A stretch of 64,000 bases of DNA, taken from contig NC_081809.1 in NCBI RefSeq assembly GCF_030704535.1, positions 885,501 to 949,500 of the forward strand, written 5' to 3'. The position numbers and the translations under genes are program-made. The notes beneath the pieces are model-generated. The model ran no database searches, was not told the origin of the DNA, and saw nothing but the letters and a program-made list of their open reading frames with translations. This DNA is from Vitis vinifera (taxonomy: Eukaryota > Streptophyta > Magnoliopsida > Vitales > Vitaceae). Shown piece after piece: positions 11,558 to 22,563 of the stretch (positions are counted from its first letter, which is position 1; every line of letters begins with the position of its first letter).

Positions 11558-11808
11558 TCAAGAAGATGAAGAAGATGACGGGTTGAAAGCCTCCTGCTCG
11601 GCGCAGGTAAGAACCTCATGAGGCCCTGCTTCCTCACGGCCGACACCCATCAGGTCAAGGTAGTACTGGTAACGGGAGACGATGTTGTTCATGGAATCGA
11701 CGTCACCCTGGCCGCAGACAGAATCGCCATAGAGAACGTTCATTGTGGCGCCGAACCCAGGAATCCGCTTGGCTCGAGTGTCATTCTTGGTGGGCTTCCA
11801 GGTCCCTA
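11558..11808 (-). pseudogene. Truncated chitinase-like gene fragment (C-terminal quarter)
   Basis: Reads on the minus strand as the last 80 or so residues of the neighbouring chitinase-like protein, from about residue 235 (GTWKPTKNDT) to a serine-run tail and TGA. There is no internal stop. Differences from the intact gene include TLAK to TRAK, SHYQ to SRYQ, and six instead of ten terminal serines. Exons 1 and 2 and the first part of exon 3 are absent; homology ends at 11808. It has no start, signal peptide or chitinase core, so it cannot make a working protein. The flanking 3' non-coding homology shows that it came from a genomic duplication, not a retrocopy. Confidence 0.92.
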
Positions 11809-13131
11809 ATTTTTTTTTTTTTTTTTGGTTTGTAATCCTATTGCATCATTTGAATCTTCTTCAAATGAAGTCCTCTATTGCTATGATAAAAATGATGTTT
11901 GAAATCATGTAATGTAATGAAGAATGAGAATGAAAATCTTTCACTTGTTGGAAACATTTTCCATTTTTAAAACAGTTTCTGAAAAATAGTTTTTAAAAAA
12001 CAGTTTTTGAATGTTTATTAGTATAAAAGTCTGTTTGAAAACTTGAAATATTCTAAACCTATATTTTATGCTTTTTAAAAATAGTTTTTACTTGTAATAC
12101 TTTATTTTAAATTATTTTCCATATTTATAGAATTATTTTATAAAACAAATGAAAATAATTAAAATATGTTTTCAAAAAACTATTTTTTATCAAAAAAAAA
12201 AAACCAAATGTGTTTTTGAATTTGAAAAACAATTTTTTATTTATAGAAATAAATAAAAAAATTGTTTTTTAAAAACAAAGCTCAAACAAACTCTAAATTT
12301 CATTTCTCATTCATTAATTTATTCTTTTTTCTTTCTTTCTTTTTTTTTGGAATGAAAATAGAAAATCATTGTCATGAAAACCAAATACACTCATACTAAG
12401 ATTTTGATTACTTTATTATACATTAGATTATGATTCATCCTTGTTTTCATCCTACTTTTATTCTTATTTCTTGTATACCAAACAAGCCTTAAAGGAAGAA
12501 CAAATGAAATAGAGAATCTAAAAGACATGGATTGAAGGAGCTCCATTGCTCTTAAGTCTTATCCCACTCCACCAAATTTTGGTTAGCATAACATTAGGAA
12601 CTACCATAGATGGGTCCACCACAAGGCCCATTTCTATTCTGACCTTTGAAATCTCAAGGCCTGGCTACTGGGCTTGGACAGAGATGTCAATGGGCTACGA
12701 CATGGCCCATACCATCAACACATCAAATCGGTCCAAGATTTCAGACCAACCTGATCTGTATGTGATAGGGATAACATTCATCAGAATTTTCCGTTAATTG
12801 AATATTCACATGTAAATATCACATCGATATGTATTTTGAAATTGACTTTATAAATAGAATATTGAAATGTTGATCATTAATGGTGGGCTTTTTGATCCGG
12901 TCTTTGGCTCAGTCGTCCAAACGAGTTCCTAAATAAGTAACAGTACATGATAGTCCCAATTGGGGAAGGTGAATATGAGAGAAGTATTTTTCTTCAAATG
13001 CATAACCATATTAGTAGCCCAACCACAAATCCTATAGCCCAAACTGAATGAATTAACAGAGTACGAGGGAGACTAACCGGCAACAAGAAGATCCCTCTTT
13101 TTATTCATTCATGGACTACCCTGAGAGATTA
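11809..13131. other. Intergenic DNA and 3' flank of the AAE7-type gene
   Basis: Begins with the T tract at the duplication breakpoint, then AT-rich sequence with tttt/aaaa-rich short repeats (11940-12300). The 12540-12800 stretch is less AT-rich but has no supported gene. The last few hundred bases probably hold the 3' untranslated region of the minus-strand AAE7-type gene. Confidence 0.5.
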
Positions 13132-16100
13132 CTACAGCTTGCTCTTCTTTAGGGTTCCCATCTCCTTCGCCCTGGCCCTCAGCAGATGCTTCTGTATCTT
13201 CCCAGTGGCTGTCTTGGGCAATGGTCCAAACACCACAGATTTTGGAATCCAGTAAGCCGGCAACCTGGACCGGCAGAACTTCATAATATCTTCTGCCAGG
13301 CGTCTTTCATCGGACCTATCAACCCCTGGCTTCAACGTCACGAAAGCACAAGGCGATTCCCCCCAGCGGTCATCTGGCCTTGCCACCACTGATGCCTCTA
13401 GCACTGCAGGGTGCAGGTATACAGCATTTTCAATCTCCACACTGCTTATGTTTTCGCCTCCAGAGATGATGATGTCTTTTGATCGGTCCTTAAGTTGTAT
13501 GTACCCATCTGGATGCTTCACGCCAAGATCACCTGAATGGAACCATCCATTTGCAAAAGTTTCCTCGTTGGCTTTCGGGTTCTTTAAGTAGCCCTTCATC
13601 ACAGTATTACCCCGCATCACAATCTCACCAATGGTGGTTCCATCGGCAGGGACAGGCTTCATGTCTGTGGTGCTGACCACATCTAGGCCCTCCAAGCCGA
13701 TGTATCGGACACCTTGGCGTGCATTGAGACGGGCTTGAGTTTCAGGTGGTAGTTCATCCCATTCAGGCTTCCATGCACATACTGTGGAGGGGCCGTAGGT
13801 TTCTGAGAGTCCGTAGGTATGGGTGACACGAAAGCCTTGTTGGGACATGGCAAAGAGAACAGAAGGGGGCGGAGCAGCCCCAGCTGTCATTACATGGACC
13901 ACGCGTGGAAGGGGAAGGATGGTTTCACTTTTGGGGGCATTGACTATGCTGTTGAGGACCACTGGTGCAGCACAGAGGTGGGTTACACCATCGTTGGCTA
14001 TGGCTTGATAAATTGCCTTGGTTGCAACCTACAAAAATGTACAAAGCAGAGGAGCATGATCACATTAGCAAACCCCTTTTGGCGGCCTGCAACTGTTTTC
14101 AAACTGCCTTGTAGTGTTTGGCAAAGCATTTCAACATATTGAAGACATTATTAAGATAAGCATGAATTCTCCAACATATTGAGGCAAAAACAAAGGATTC
14201 AGAAGTACCTGACGAAGGCATATGTTAGTCCCACAAAGAGCAGCAAGTGTCCAAGTGAAACACCAGCCATTACAATGAAACATTGGAAGTGTCCATAGGT
14301 ACACAGCTCCTTCATTCATCCCCCATACAAGAGCACCACTGAGGGCCATGACATATGCTCCCCTATGATGCAACACTACCCCCTTAGGGCTGGCTGTAGT
14401 TCCAGAAGTATACCCTAAAGCAATACTCTGCCACTCATCCTGTGGTGGTTTCCATGCAAATTCAGGGTCTCCTGTTTCCAGGAACTGCTCATATTCAATG
14501 ACCCCTTTCCTCAAAGCATATTCTAGTCCTTTAGGATCGCAGCTTTCATCAGCTATGACGATCAGAAGGGGAGGCTTAAAATCATTTTTGCTTTTCCCTG
14601 ACCAGATTTTCAAAGCTTCCTCTGCTAATGGGAAAAACTCTTGATCCACCATTACAACTGCTGCCGATGAATGCTCAAGAAGGAAAGCAATTGTCGGTGC
14701 ATTTAGACGAATGTTAACACAGTTCACCACCGCTCCAGACATGGGAACCCCAAAATGAGCTTCATACATGGCAGGGATGTTTGGTGCAATTATTGCTACC
14801 TAGAAGTATAATCAGAACACTAAGATTCAGCCACCAACTAGCTCCAATCCAACATAGAGGCAATTTATCAGATACAAAGTTAGGATGAAGGGAAAACAGA
14901 ATGATCAATGATTCATAATTCTGGCCATCATTATAAAACCTCATGAGGTCCAGTGGAACAATGTTAGAAAATTCCATGCTTTTTACAATGATGAATACGA
15001 TGAAAGGAGCAGGGATGAGGATCCCAAAATCAAAGTACACACACAATGACAAAGGCAATTGCGTTACTCTTTGATTTCATGAGTCAGGTGAACAAGAAGT
15101 TTCAAGCAGTCCAGACAACCAAGCAATGAGAATAATTTCCCAAAGGGAAACTAACTCAGGAAGTAACTCAAGAAACTGAAATGGATTATAAGCCCTAAAT
15201 GATGCCAAATCCGAAGAGAATATGGAATTTGGGAGGGAAACAAGCAGAACCATCTGTTCGCTAAATTATCCAAACAAGCCAGGTAAAAATCTTCAGCAAT
15301 TTTTTTTCTAAAATGCAGCCTTATTACTCTTGCTCTTATGCTTGTAATAATATTGCCAGTGAATTTGGACATAGAGTGAGATGAAGACAACTTATTGCCC
15401 TTTGGCTATTTTAATAAGCAAATAATAAAAGTACTAACATTTTTACAGGCAGAGAGCAAAAATGATTATAATCTCTTCATAGTTGAGGAAAAACTTATTA
15501 AAGAATAATCCAACTTCTTATAATGGGAATAAAAAAATAATATATTATACCATGATTATAACTATTTTTTGTAATATAATTTGTCAAGAATAACAAAATT
15601 ATTATAACCATAACACAAAGCTTATTAATAGCTATTATTTGTATAAAATAGTTATTATTTATATATAAATATTATCTCCATCACCGTCTTTTGGATTTGC
15701 TAATTTATTAGTTTTCCCTTTCATAAAAAAAATAAACATATGTATTATTTATTTTGTGTATTTATAATTAATATTTTTATTGGTTTTTCCATTGAAAAAA
15801 ATAAAAATAAGTAGATAAAGTGCTAAATATTTTTGAATAATTGTATGATAAGTGGATTAAACTAGGGTGGTACTTGTTTTCTTACTTTATTCTAAATCAA
15901 ACTTAAGATAAAATAGTATTTAATAGTATTAAATATTAAGTTATATGTTTTTTTGGATATTTTATTTTTATTAAGTATTAACTAGTAAAGAAAAACTAAT
16001 AGGTTACTTTTAGCATTAAAAAGAAAATTAAATATTTTGGTTTTTTCTACTCAGTCAAAAATTTAAGAAATAAGTAAAAAAAACAAAAGTATTTTAGGTT

Positions 16101-17877
16101 TTTAAAAAAATTAGTAGTTCAACATGATATCAGAACTTGGTTTTGTGAGAGGTTATGCGTTCGAGTTGCCTTTTCGCAATTTGTATATTTGTTTCCCCAT
16201 TTACATGTTTGGAAACCCAAACAAGGTTATTTGCAATTGTTTGTCTCTCTTCCCCTTTCTCTCTATGTCTCTCCACATGTGGGTATGGGCTGCACATAAG
16301 GGAAGGTGTCAATATGCATATTGGGCCAAAATCCTTCAGTTTTTAGGAAAATTGGTAGTTCAACAAAACCAAGTCACTTTTAGCAAAAAGTTAAAAAAAA
16401 GAAACAACACCTAACCTTACAACTTAGGTGGGTTAGTGTGAACTAATCTAAACTCAACCCCGACATTTGGACGAGATTGGGTGATCTTTTTTATACTCCA
16501 ACATACCCAATTTACGGTTTTTCAATCTAAAGGGAAAACCTGCAGAAAACTTAAACTAACCCCCCAAAATTAAAATACAATTATATCTTGTATTTCTTAT
16601 ATTTTAAATATATAAATTTATTTTAAATTTTTTTGTTATTATCTTAAAATTTTGTTCCATAATTTCCATTTTCCATTTAAATTTTAGTATAAATATCAAC
16701 TGGGTTGTGGGACCCATCTTGTGTTTTGATGCCTAAAATCAAGTTAAGATGGTCCTAATGATTTCCTTAAGCAAACATGCCCTTAAAAAAATTAAATATT
16801 ATTTAAATCGAAAAGGAAAATATATAAACATACTCAAAACTCATGCTCCAAAATTTCGTATATCCTGAAACAATTTCTAAAATATAAGAAATATTTTACT
16901 AAAATGAATCAATTAATCCCTAAATTGTGAATCTAACTATTTTCATGTTTTTTTTAAAGTAAACCATTTTTTTTTATGTAAATATTCTTTATCATTTCCA
17001 GTATTTATAAAGATGTTTTTAAAAACCCTTTTAATCAAATAACCCAAAATAGAGCGACAATAGTAGGAATAATGATACTGAGCATGATAACATAACCTCT
17101 TGTCTGAAACTAGAATAAACAACTCTTAAAAGGAAAAAGTAATAATGAAAATTCAAAATCAAAATGTCAATAAACTTTTTTAAGACTTTCCACAACTTTT
17201 GAATAAATAACACCTGAGACTAAATGATTCAGAACCACAACAATCATGTTGATTTTGACACAAGTGATTAAAAATTACTTTTACTTCTATATTTCAAAAA
17301 ACAGAATAAAAAAATCAGATCTACAACCAAAAAAAAAAAAAAATGGTCTAAATTCAAGCCAACGAACTGGATTCATATTCAATCAGCACAAGATTTAATT
17401 AACGTGGTAATTAAATAAACGAATCAATTAAATTCACCGCCTATTTTCAGAGGGAAAGAAAAAATATATATTATTTGGTTAAAAGGATAAGATAATCCCA
17501 TACTGTGAATCTAACCCTTCCTTTTTAAGAAAGGGAGAAAAACACCCCGCTTTCAAGACAGCAACCAACAAAAGATTTTCATATTTTCTTCTCTTTTCTT
17601 TCATTTTCTCATCTACCAAGCAGAAGAATGAAAATTTTAGAGATGTGAGAAACCGAAGTACCGTACTGCCGGCGCCGATGGAATACTTAGAAAGAGCGGA
17701 AGCCAATCGGCGGCACCGCTGATAAGTCTGGAGCCACGTGTACTGCAAAGATCCATGGATCACTGACTTCCTGTTGGGATGCACCACAGCTGCTCTCTCC
17801 AGAAACCACAGCGGAGTCAAGGCCGTGTAGTTCGCTGCGTTCTTCGGTAGATCATCTATGTCGCGCTCCACCACCAT
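13132..17877 (-). CDS. AAE7: Peroxisomal acetate/butyrate-CoA ligase, AAE7/ACN1 type
   Basis: Acyl-activating enzyme of the ANL superfamily. AAE7/ACN1 activates acetate (and butyrate) to the CoA ester with ATP in peroxisomes, feeding the glyoxylate cycle. Coding exons: 17662-17877, 14209-14799, 13132-14028, all with GT-AG borders and matching phase, giving 567 aa, the usual family length. Visible motifs: AMP-binding P-loop YTSGTTASPKGV (end of exon 2), the GLSETYGP motif, the GWFHSGDLG and KDRSKDIIISGGENISS hinge region, and PKTATGKIQKH with the C-terminal catalytic lysine. The protein ends in SKL, a classical type 1 peroxisome signal. The start MVVERDIDDLPK matches the family N-terminus. Intron 1 is long (14800-17661) and holds a degenerate retroelement scrap. 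The wording of the conserved regions favours AAE7 over the cinnamate- and benzoate-CoA ligases; the substrate is inferred from that. Confidence 0.93.
14800..17661 (-). other. Intron 1 of the AAE7-type gene (2.86 kb)
   Basis: Donor GTACTT directly after the codon for Thr72 and acceptor CTAG before GTAGCAATA. The interior is AT-rich, with no conserved coding. It contains a possible miniature LTR-element remnant at about 16080-16365. Confidence 0.9.
16080..16365 (+). mobile_element. Possible degenerate TRIM-like LTR element fragment
   Basis: Sequence ending in agtagttcaaca (near 16120) is followed at once by tgatatcagaac, 10 of 12 bases of the tRNA-iMet primer site TGGTATCAGAGC. A purine stretch (aagggaagg) precedes tgtcaatatg, and a second tggtagttcaaca ends near 16364. 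This is LTR-PBS-PPT-LTR order in under 300 bases, but the repeated ends match only over about 30 bases. Confidence 0.35.
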
Positions 17878-18065
17878 CTTCTCTAAACCCTCACTATCTA
17901 CCTCTCCTCGGTTGTGAATATGGCAACTCTCGTGAATTGCGAGTATTTATAATCAACGTGGAGAGAGTTGCCACGTGGTCACCCTCCACTTATAGTTTTA
18001 TATATATGTTGAGCATGTTGAATATGGAAATGACCAAAATGTTCTCAATCTGTGATAAAATAAAT

Positions 18066-18194
18066 CCACGATTAAATTTTACATCAAATGGGACCCACTG
18101 CCGCAAGAATCGACGGTGGGGATTGACTGTAACCACACTAGCTCTGGTTACAGCTTTTGCGGTCCATTTCGGCTGTTTGGACGCTTGGATTATT
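18066..18194 (-). promoter_or_regulatory. AAE7 upstream (promoter-proximal) block, duplicated at 548-676
   Basis: Lies 190-320 bases upstream of the AAE7-type start codon (17877). It is clearly conserved with 548-676, while the sequences on either side are not. It contains gaatcgacggtgggg and accacactagctctggttac. No TATA or known element could be assigned with confidence; the promoter role comes from position only. Confidence 0.5.
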
Positions 18195-18848
18195 ACCGTA
18201 GAAGGCAGAATAAAATACATTTCCACAACAAACTTTCCAGAAATCGCCAGACTTCAGCCTGATACAGAATACTTATACACAAAAAAGACTATAAAATGAT
18301 TAGGTTTCTATTTTCACATAAAAGGAAATAATATTATTAAACTACTAATTATGTCATATTTGATTACCTAAATGATATATGATAAAAAAAGAGATATTAC
18401 ATCGTAATTATATTATTTAATTACTCATCATATATAATGTCATATGTTGAAATATGTTATCCACTCTCTTTTTTTAACAGTATAGTAATCTCATATTAGC
18501 ATATCATAAATTTATTTTTTATTTTTTTTTTATATATTCATTTTACAAAATAAATTTTTTTTATTGTAGATTAAATTTATGGTTAAAAATAAAAAAACTA
18601 AAAAAAAATATTTTTAAAATAAAATAATATTTATATTTGATATATAATTTATTTTTATATATTATAAGATAACATTAAAAAAATTATTTATAAAGTTTAA
18701 ATATTTTGGTCATGAATATTGTTAAATATAAGAAATGTTTTATTTTTTAAAATACAAAATATTTGAATATGATATAAAATTTATTTTAAATATTAAAAAT
18801 AAAATATATTTCATACTATTTTTTATTTATTTTATAAATTAAATATAA
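18195..18848. other. AT-rich spacer between AAE7 upstream block and chitinase-like 3' region
   Basis: Very AT-rich (18300-18840), with no gene. In the left duplicate unit the equivalent interval is about 9.5 kb instead of 0.65 kb, because it contains the MULE and other repeats. Confidence 0.6.
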
Positions 18849-18986
18849 ACATAATATAACATAATATATTTTATTAAATATGTTATCTTAAAATATTACA
18901 TCCATAAAATATGCATACAAAATATATCATATCTCATTGAAAATCATATTATTAAATATATATTTTTTATCAAATAAAATATGATA

Positions 18987-19027
<41 letters not shown>

Positions 19028-20590
19028 TTTTCTATCTTATCTTATTCCATGAATCAATTATAGCCTAAATGGTCATATTTAAAATCATGGATATAACATG
19101 ATATAGGACAAAAAAAGAATCAACCAAATGTAGCCTAAAGTAATTCTAAATATGTTTTGGATAATTCTTCTAATTCAATTTTTTAAAAGGCTAATTAAAT
19201 AACAATAAATTATAAAAATTACTCTAATTTACATCGGAATTTGATTAAAAAAGAATGACAATCACATATACATTTACATGATATTTTATGTAGTGGATGA
19301 GTATGATATATCCATGTGTTTATTATATAAATTTTTTCTTTTGTTTATAAAAAAAAATTAGCAGAAAAAACCTATTTGATTGATATTGTTTTAAGAAGAA
19401 TTTAGAGATGAATTAAAATATGGATAAAAATATAAATAAAAAAACGGAGTACTTTGGGAAGCATTTGATTCTTAATAAATGAATTTATATATAAAAAGTA
19501 GAATATATTGGAAGCCGTGAGTCTCAAGCATTCCTTTAGAAATTTTGGGGAAAATGGGAAATAAAAAAATTAAATAAAAGGGAAAATAGAAGAAATAAAT
19601 GAAAAAAAAAATAATTAAAATTTTTGCCAACTAATTCAGCAAAGGACAAACCTACACATTACTTTATAATAATAAATGGCATGTGATTTAATATAACCTT
19701 TCTAAAAAAATGAAAAAGAAAAAATATTTGTGTATTATATTTAATGATAAGGTTTTCTTAAGGGAAAGAAACAAAATCCCTTCCTTAAAACTTTCGCCTA
19801 AGGTTACTCTCAATCAAGAAATTGAAAGGGTGTTATGGTCATTTTGAGAAGAAGATTCTAGTTGATTTAAAAATGGAAGAATGGAGGTGATCAAAGATTC
19901 AAAATTGAAGTTACATTTTTAATATATTTTTTAAGTAAATCAGATATGATGGGCGTTTTTGACTTTATCTGTTAGATTAAGAGCATTAGTCCAGGAATCA
20001 AATGTTTACTTTTAGGCTTCCCCTATGTGATTTGAGATTGGACAACTAATTGGGCTCCCAAAATGGGCTCAAGCCCATCTAAGCTTTCAAATTTTTGGAT
20101 TAAGAGACATTTATATAGATTTATGATCGTGAAAATGGCATCAAGAAATAACGAATTAGAATTGTGAAGTGCTCAAAGCAATCCTGATCATTGAAGAGAA
20201 ATCAGAGAAGAAGATTATACATACATATGGACTCGAATATGTGCTTTCTCACGTACATAACAAACAAAATAGAATACCAAAGAACACGGGCATTTTTACT
20301 ATCATAATACCATCGCAAAGATCGAGCTCAAGAAGATGAAGAAGAAGATGAAGAAGATGACGGGTTGAAAGCCTCCTGCTCGGCGCAGGTGAGAACCTCA
20401 TGAGGCCCTGCTTCCTCACGGCCGACACCCATCAGGTCAAGGTAGTACTGGTAGTGGGAGACGATGTTGTTCATGGAATCGACGTCACCCTGGCCGCAGA
20501 CAGAATCGCCATACAGAACGTTCATTGTGGCGCCGAACCCAGGAATCCGCTTGGCCAGAGTGTCGTTCTTGGTGGGCTTCCAGGTCCCTA
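18849..20590. repeat. Right copy of the segmental duplication
   Basis: Direct-orientation partner of 10200-11808. It includes the (TA)n run at 18992-19024, the 3' flank of the chitinase-like gene and the last 263 bases of its exon 3. Confidence 0.93.
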
Positions 20591-22563
20591 CAAAGACGTC
20601 GTGGGCCGAGGGCTGCTGCTTCTTCACTGGGGTCATCCACCTCCAAATCGCAGCCTGGAAGGCTAGGGTGGCGTTCTGTTCTATGTATTCTGGATGGTTC
20701 AGCAGATCCACCTTCAGGGCTTCCCCAGCTTCTCCGTAGTTGTAGTTCCTTTGAAGACCAAGAACAGCAAAACAATCAAAGGAAAAGGAAGATGACTTCA
20801 GGCCATATAGGCCTCTTTGGTAAGTGTTTTTTAAAACAGTTTTATGTTCTCTCACAAACAAAGAACAATTTTTAAAAGCTGTTTGTAGAAACTGTTTTCA
20901 AAAACACTTTCCTAGATAAAACCAGAGATACCAGAGGAAAACCCAAAGACGAAATGGGAGGAAGATTTGATGACAAGCATACCAGTAGATCGGCAAGGCG
21001 CCTCGGCCAAAGTATTCGACTCCAGGGGTACAGGGATAGGTGTATTTGTAGTCATCATCACAGTAAGATTTGCTGGGGCTCATTTCCTTGTTGTAGCATA
21101 GTCCCCAGGCCAATGGGCCCCCTGTCGCCACTCCATAGCCACCTGAAAATATCATCACCATTGCCATTGTTACCTCTTCTACCTTAAAGAGCAAACAAAT
21201 CAAAGAATGACAGAAACCAATGATTAAGATAACCAAGAAGCAGATTAATTCATATGTTTTATGACATATATATATATATTGGATGCTGAATAGAAATGAA
21301 GAATTAACCTTATTGACTGGGCTTATTTGATTCAGAGATTTTTTTTTCTCATATACTTTTCCTGCCTTTTCTCAGCAACCAAGCAGAATGTTGTAATGAA
21401 ACTAAAATCGACAAATTCATTCTAAATGGATTAAATGGGCGTTTGATAAATCCACTTGACTTAATTACCTAATTTAAGTAGATCGGATATGTTTGGTAAA
21501 ATAATTTAATCTCATAATTTAAAACTAAAAATAATTTTAAATATTAAATTAAAATTATTTATTTATTTTTAATTTAAATTTTTATTGCCTTTTTTTTTCA
21601 TATTTAACAACCATAACTTCAAATATATATGATTTATTTTTTATACTAAATATTTTAAAATTATCTTATACATTTATAATACTTTAGATTTGGATATTTA
21701 ATAAAAAGATTTATTCTTTAAAATTAATGAAAATAAATATTAGTTTAAAAATAATAATGATAAACAATAATTATAATTAAAGAAATAAATATATCAATTT
21801 AATAACTTAAAATAAATTTTTAATTAATTTTACTAAACGATCAATAAAAAAAATGATACAACTTAAAACCGATTTAATTTAAATTCTAACTTAAATTATT
21901 AAAATAACAACACCCACTAAATCAATTCCCGTAACACAAATCAAGCCTATAGGATGATGAGGTTAAGTTCTCGGGGTTGATTTTCAACCGATTCATGAAT
22001 CAAACCCTTTAGTTAACTCCTCAAACACCTCCTAATCCAGTTCAGCCCAACCCCCCATACGAATAAAATCCTCAATTCCATTCTAAACCCATTCAATCTT
22101 TTTTTCTTTCCTGCATTTTCACTGCAACCAAACATCAAAATAAGGAAAATAAAAAATAATAGGAAGGAATGGGCTTACAAGTGGTCTTGCTGCCGACGTG
22201 GCCTAGAAAAGCTGCCACCTCCTTCATCTGCATGAGCTTCCCGCCGGCGGTGCCAAATCCGTGAGGCTGGTAAACGGCGGCGGCGGTGATGAAAGAGCGG
22301 TAGTCCCAGAAGCCAACCGCGTGTGCCACAGGCGTATTACGCTTTGCGAAGAGGTTCTCAAACTGGTAGGTCTGGAAGAAATCGGAAACGGTCTGGTTAC
22401 AGCAATACTTGGACCACCCTTTGCACTCCCACCCTTTGTCACACACCTTGAGTCCACCCTTCAACACCTTCACCAATGGCTTCGTCCCTGACCCTTGTCC
22501 GCCCACTGTCACCACCATTGCTGCAACTGCCATTATCAACAGAAAGCTCCGTTCTGCCTCCAT
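20328..22563 (-). CDS. CTL1: Chitinase-like protein (GH19, CTL1/POM1-CTL2 type)
   Basis: Secreted, catalytically silent GH19 relative. CTL1 and CTL2 of Arabidopsis act in the cell wall in cellulose assembly, and mutants have altered cell shape and stress responses. Coding exons: 22179-22563, 20983-21142, 20328-20748, with consistent GT-AG borders and phases, giving 321 aa, the same length as Arabidopsis CTL1. Residues 1 to about 24 form a signal peptide (hydrophobic FLLIMAVAAMVVTV). The GH19 region includes WSKYCCNQTVSDFF, VGFWDYRSFITAAA, GYGVATGGPLAWGLCY and FQAAIWRWMTP. At the usual catalytic HETTGG site this protein reads GSKTTCGYG, so the general-acid Glu is missing, as in the CTL group. 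The tail ends in ten serines from a GAA/GAT-rich repeat. Whether it is the CTL1 or CTL2 orthologue is not settled. A truncated copy lies at 11.6-11.8 kb. Confidence 0.93.

Larger units (their letters stand above)
10200..11808. repeat. Left copy of a segmental duplication (chitinase-like 3' region)
   Basis: Collinear with 18849-20590 in direct orientation. Shared landmarks include tccataaaatatgcatac, aaatgtagcctaaagtaa, ttttggggaaaatggga, catcaagaaataacgaatta and the end of the chitinase-like coding exon. The right copy carries about 150 extra bases near 19350-19540. The left copy carries short insertions near 10800, 11170-11250 and 11325. Homology stops exactly at 11808, inside the coding exon, and an uninterrupted T tract of about 17-18 bases follows. 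Confidence 0.93.

Noticed and set aside
11558..11808. Chitinase-like fragment as a processed retrocopy with poly(A)
   Set aside because: The homology extends 1.3 kb into the 3' non-coding flank and the homopolymer is on the wrong side for a poly(A) tail.
13186..14142. Plus-strand frames opposite the AAE7-type exon 3
   Set aside because: The minus strand encodes a complete, motif-bearing acyl-activating enzyme; the plus frames are shadows.
13132..17877. Identification as cinnamate- or benzoate-CoA ligase (CNL/BZO1)
   Set aside because: The N-terminus (RDIDDLPK), exon 2 wording and DWGLSETYG-region context fit AAE7/ACN1 better; the related ligases differ at many of these positions.
20400..20875. 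Plus-strand frames across chitinase-like exon 3 and the antisense frame at 22261-22690
   Set aside because: They are shadows of the minus-strand chitinase-like exons and show no family signature of their own.
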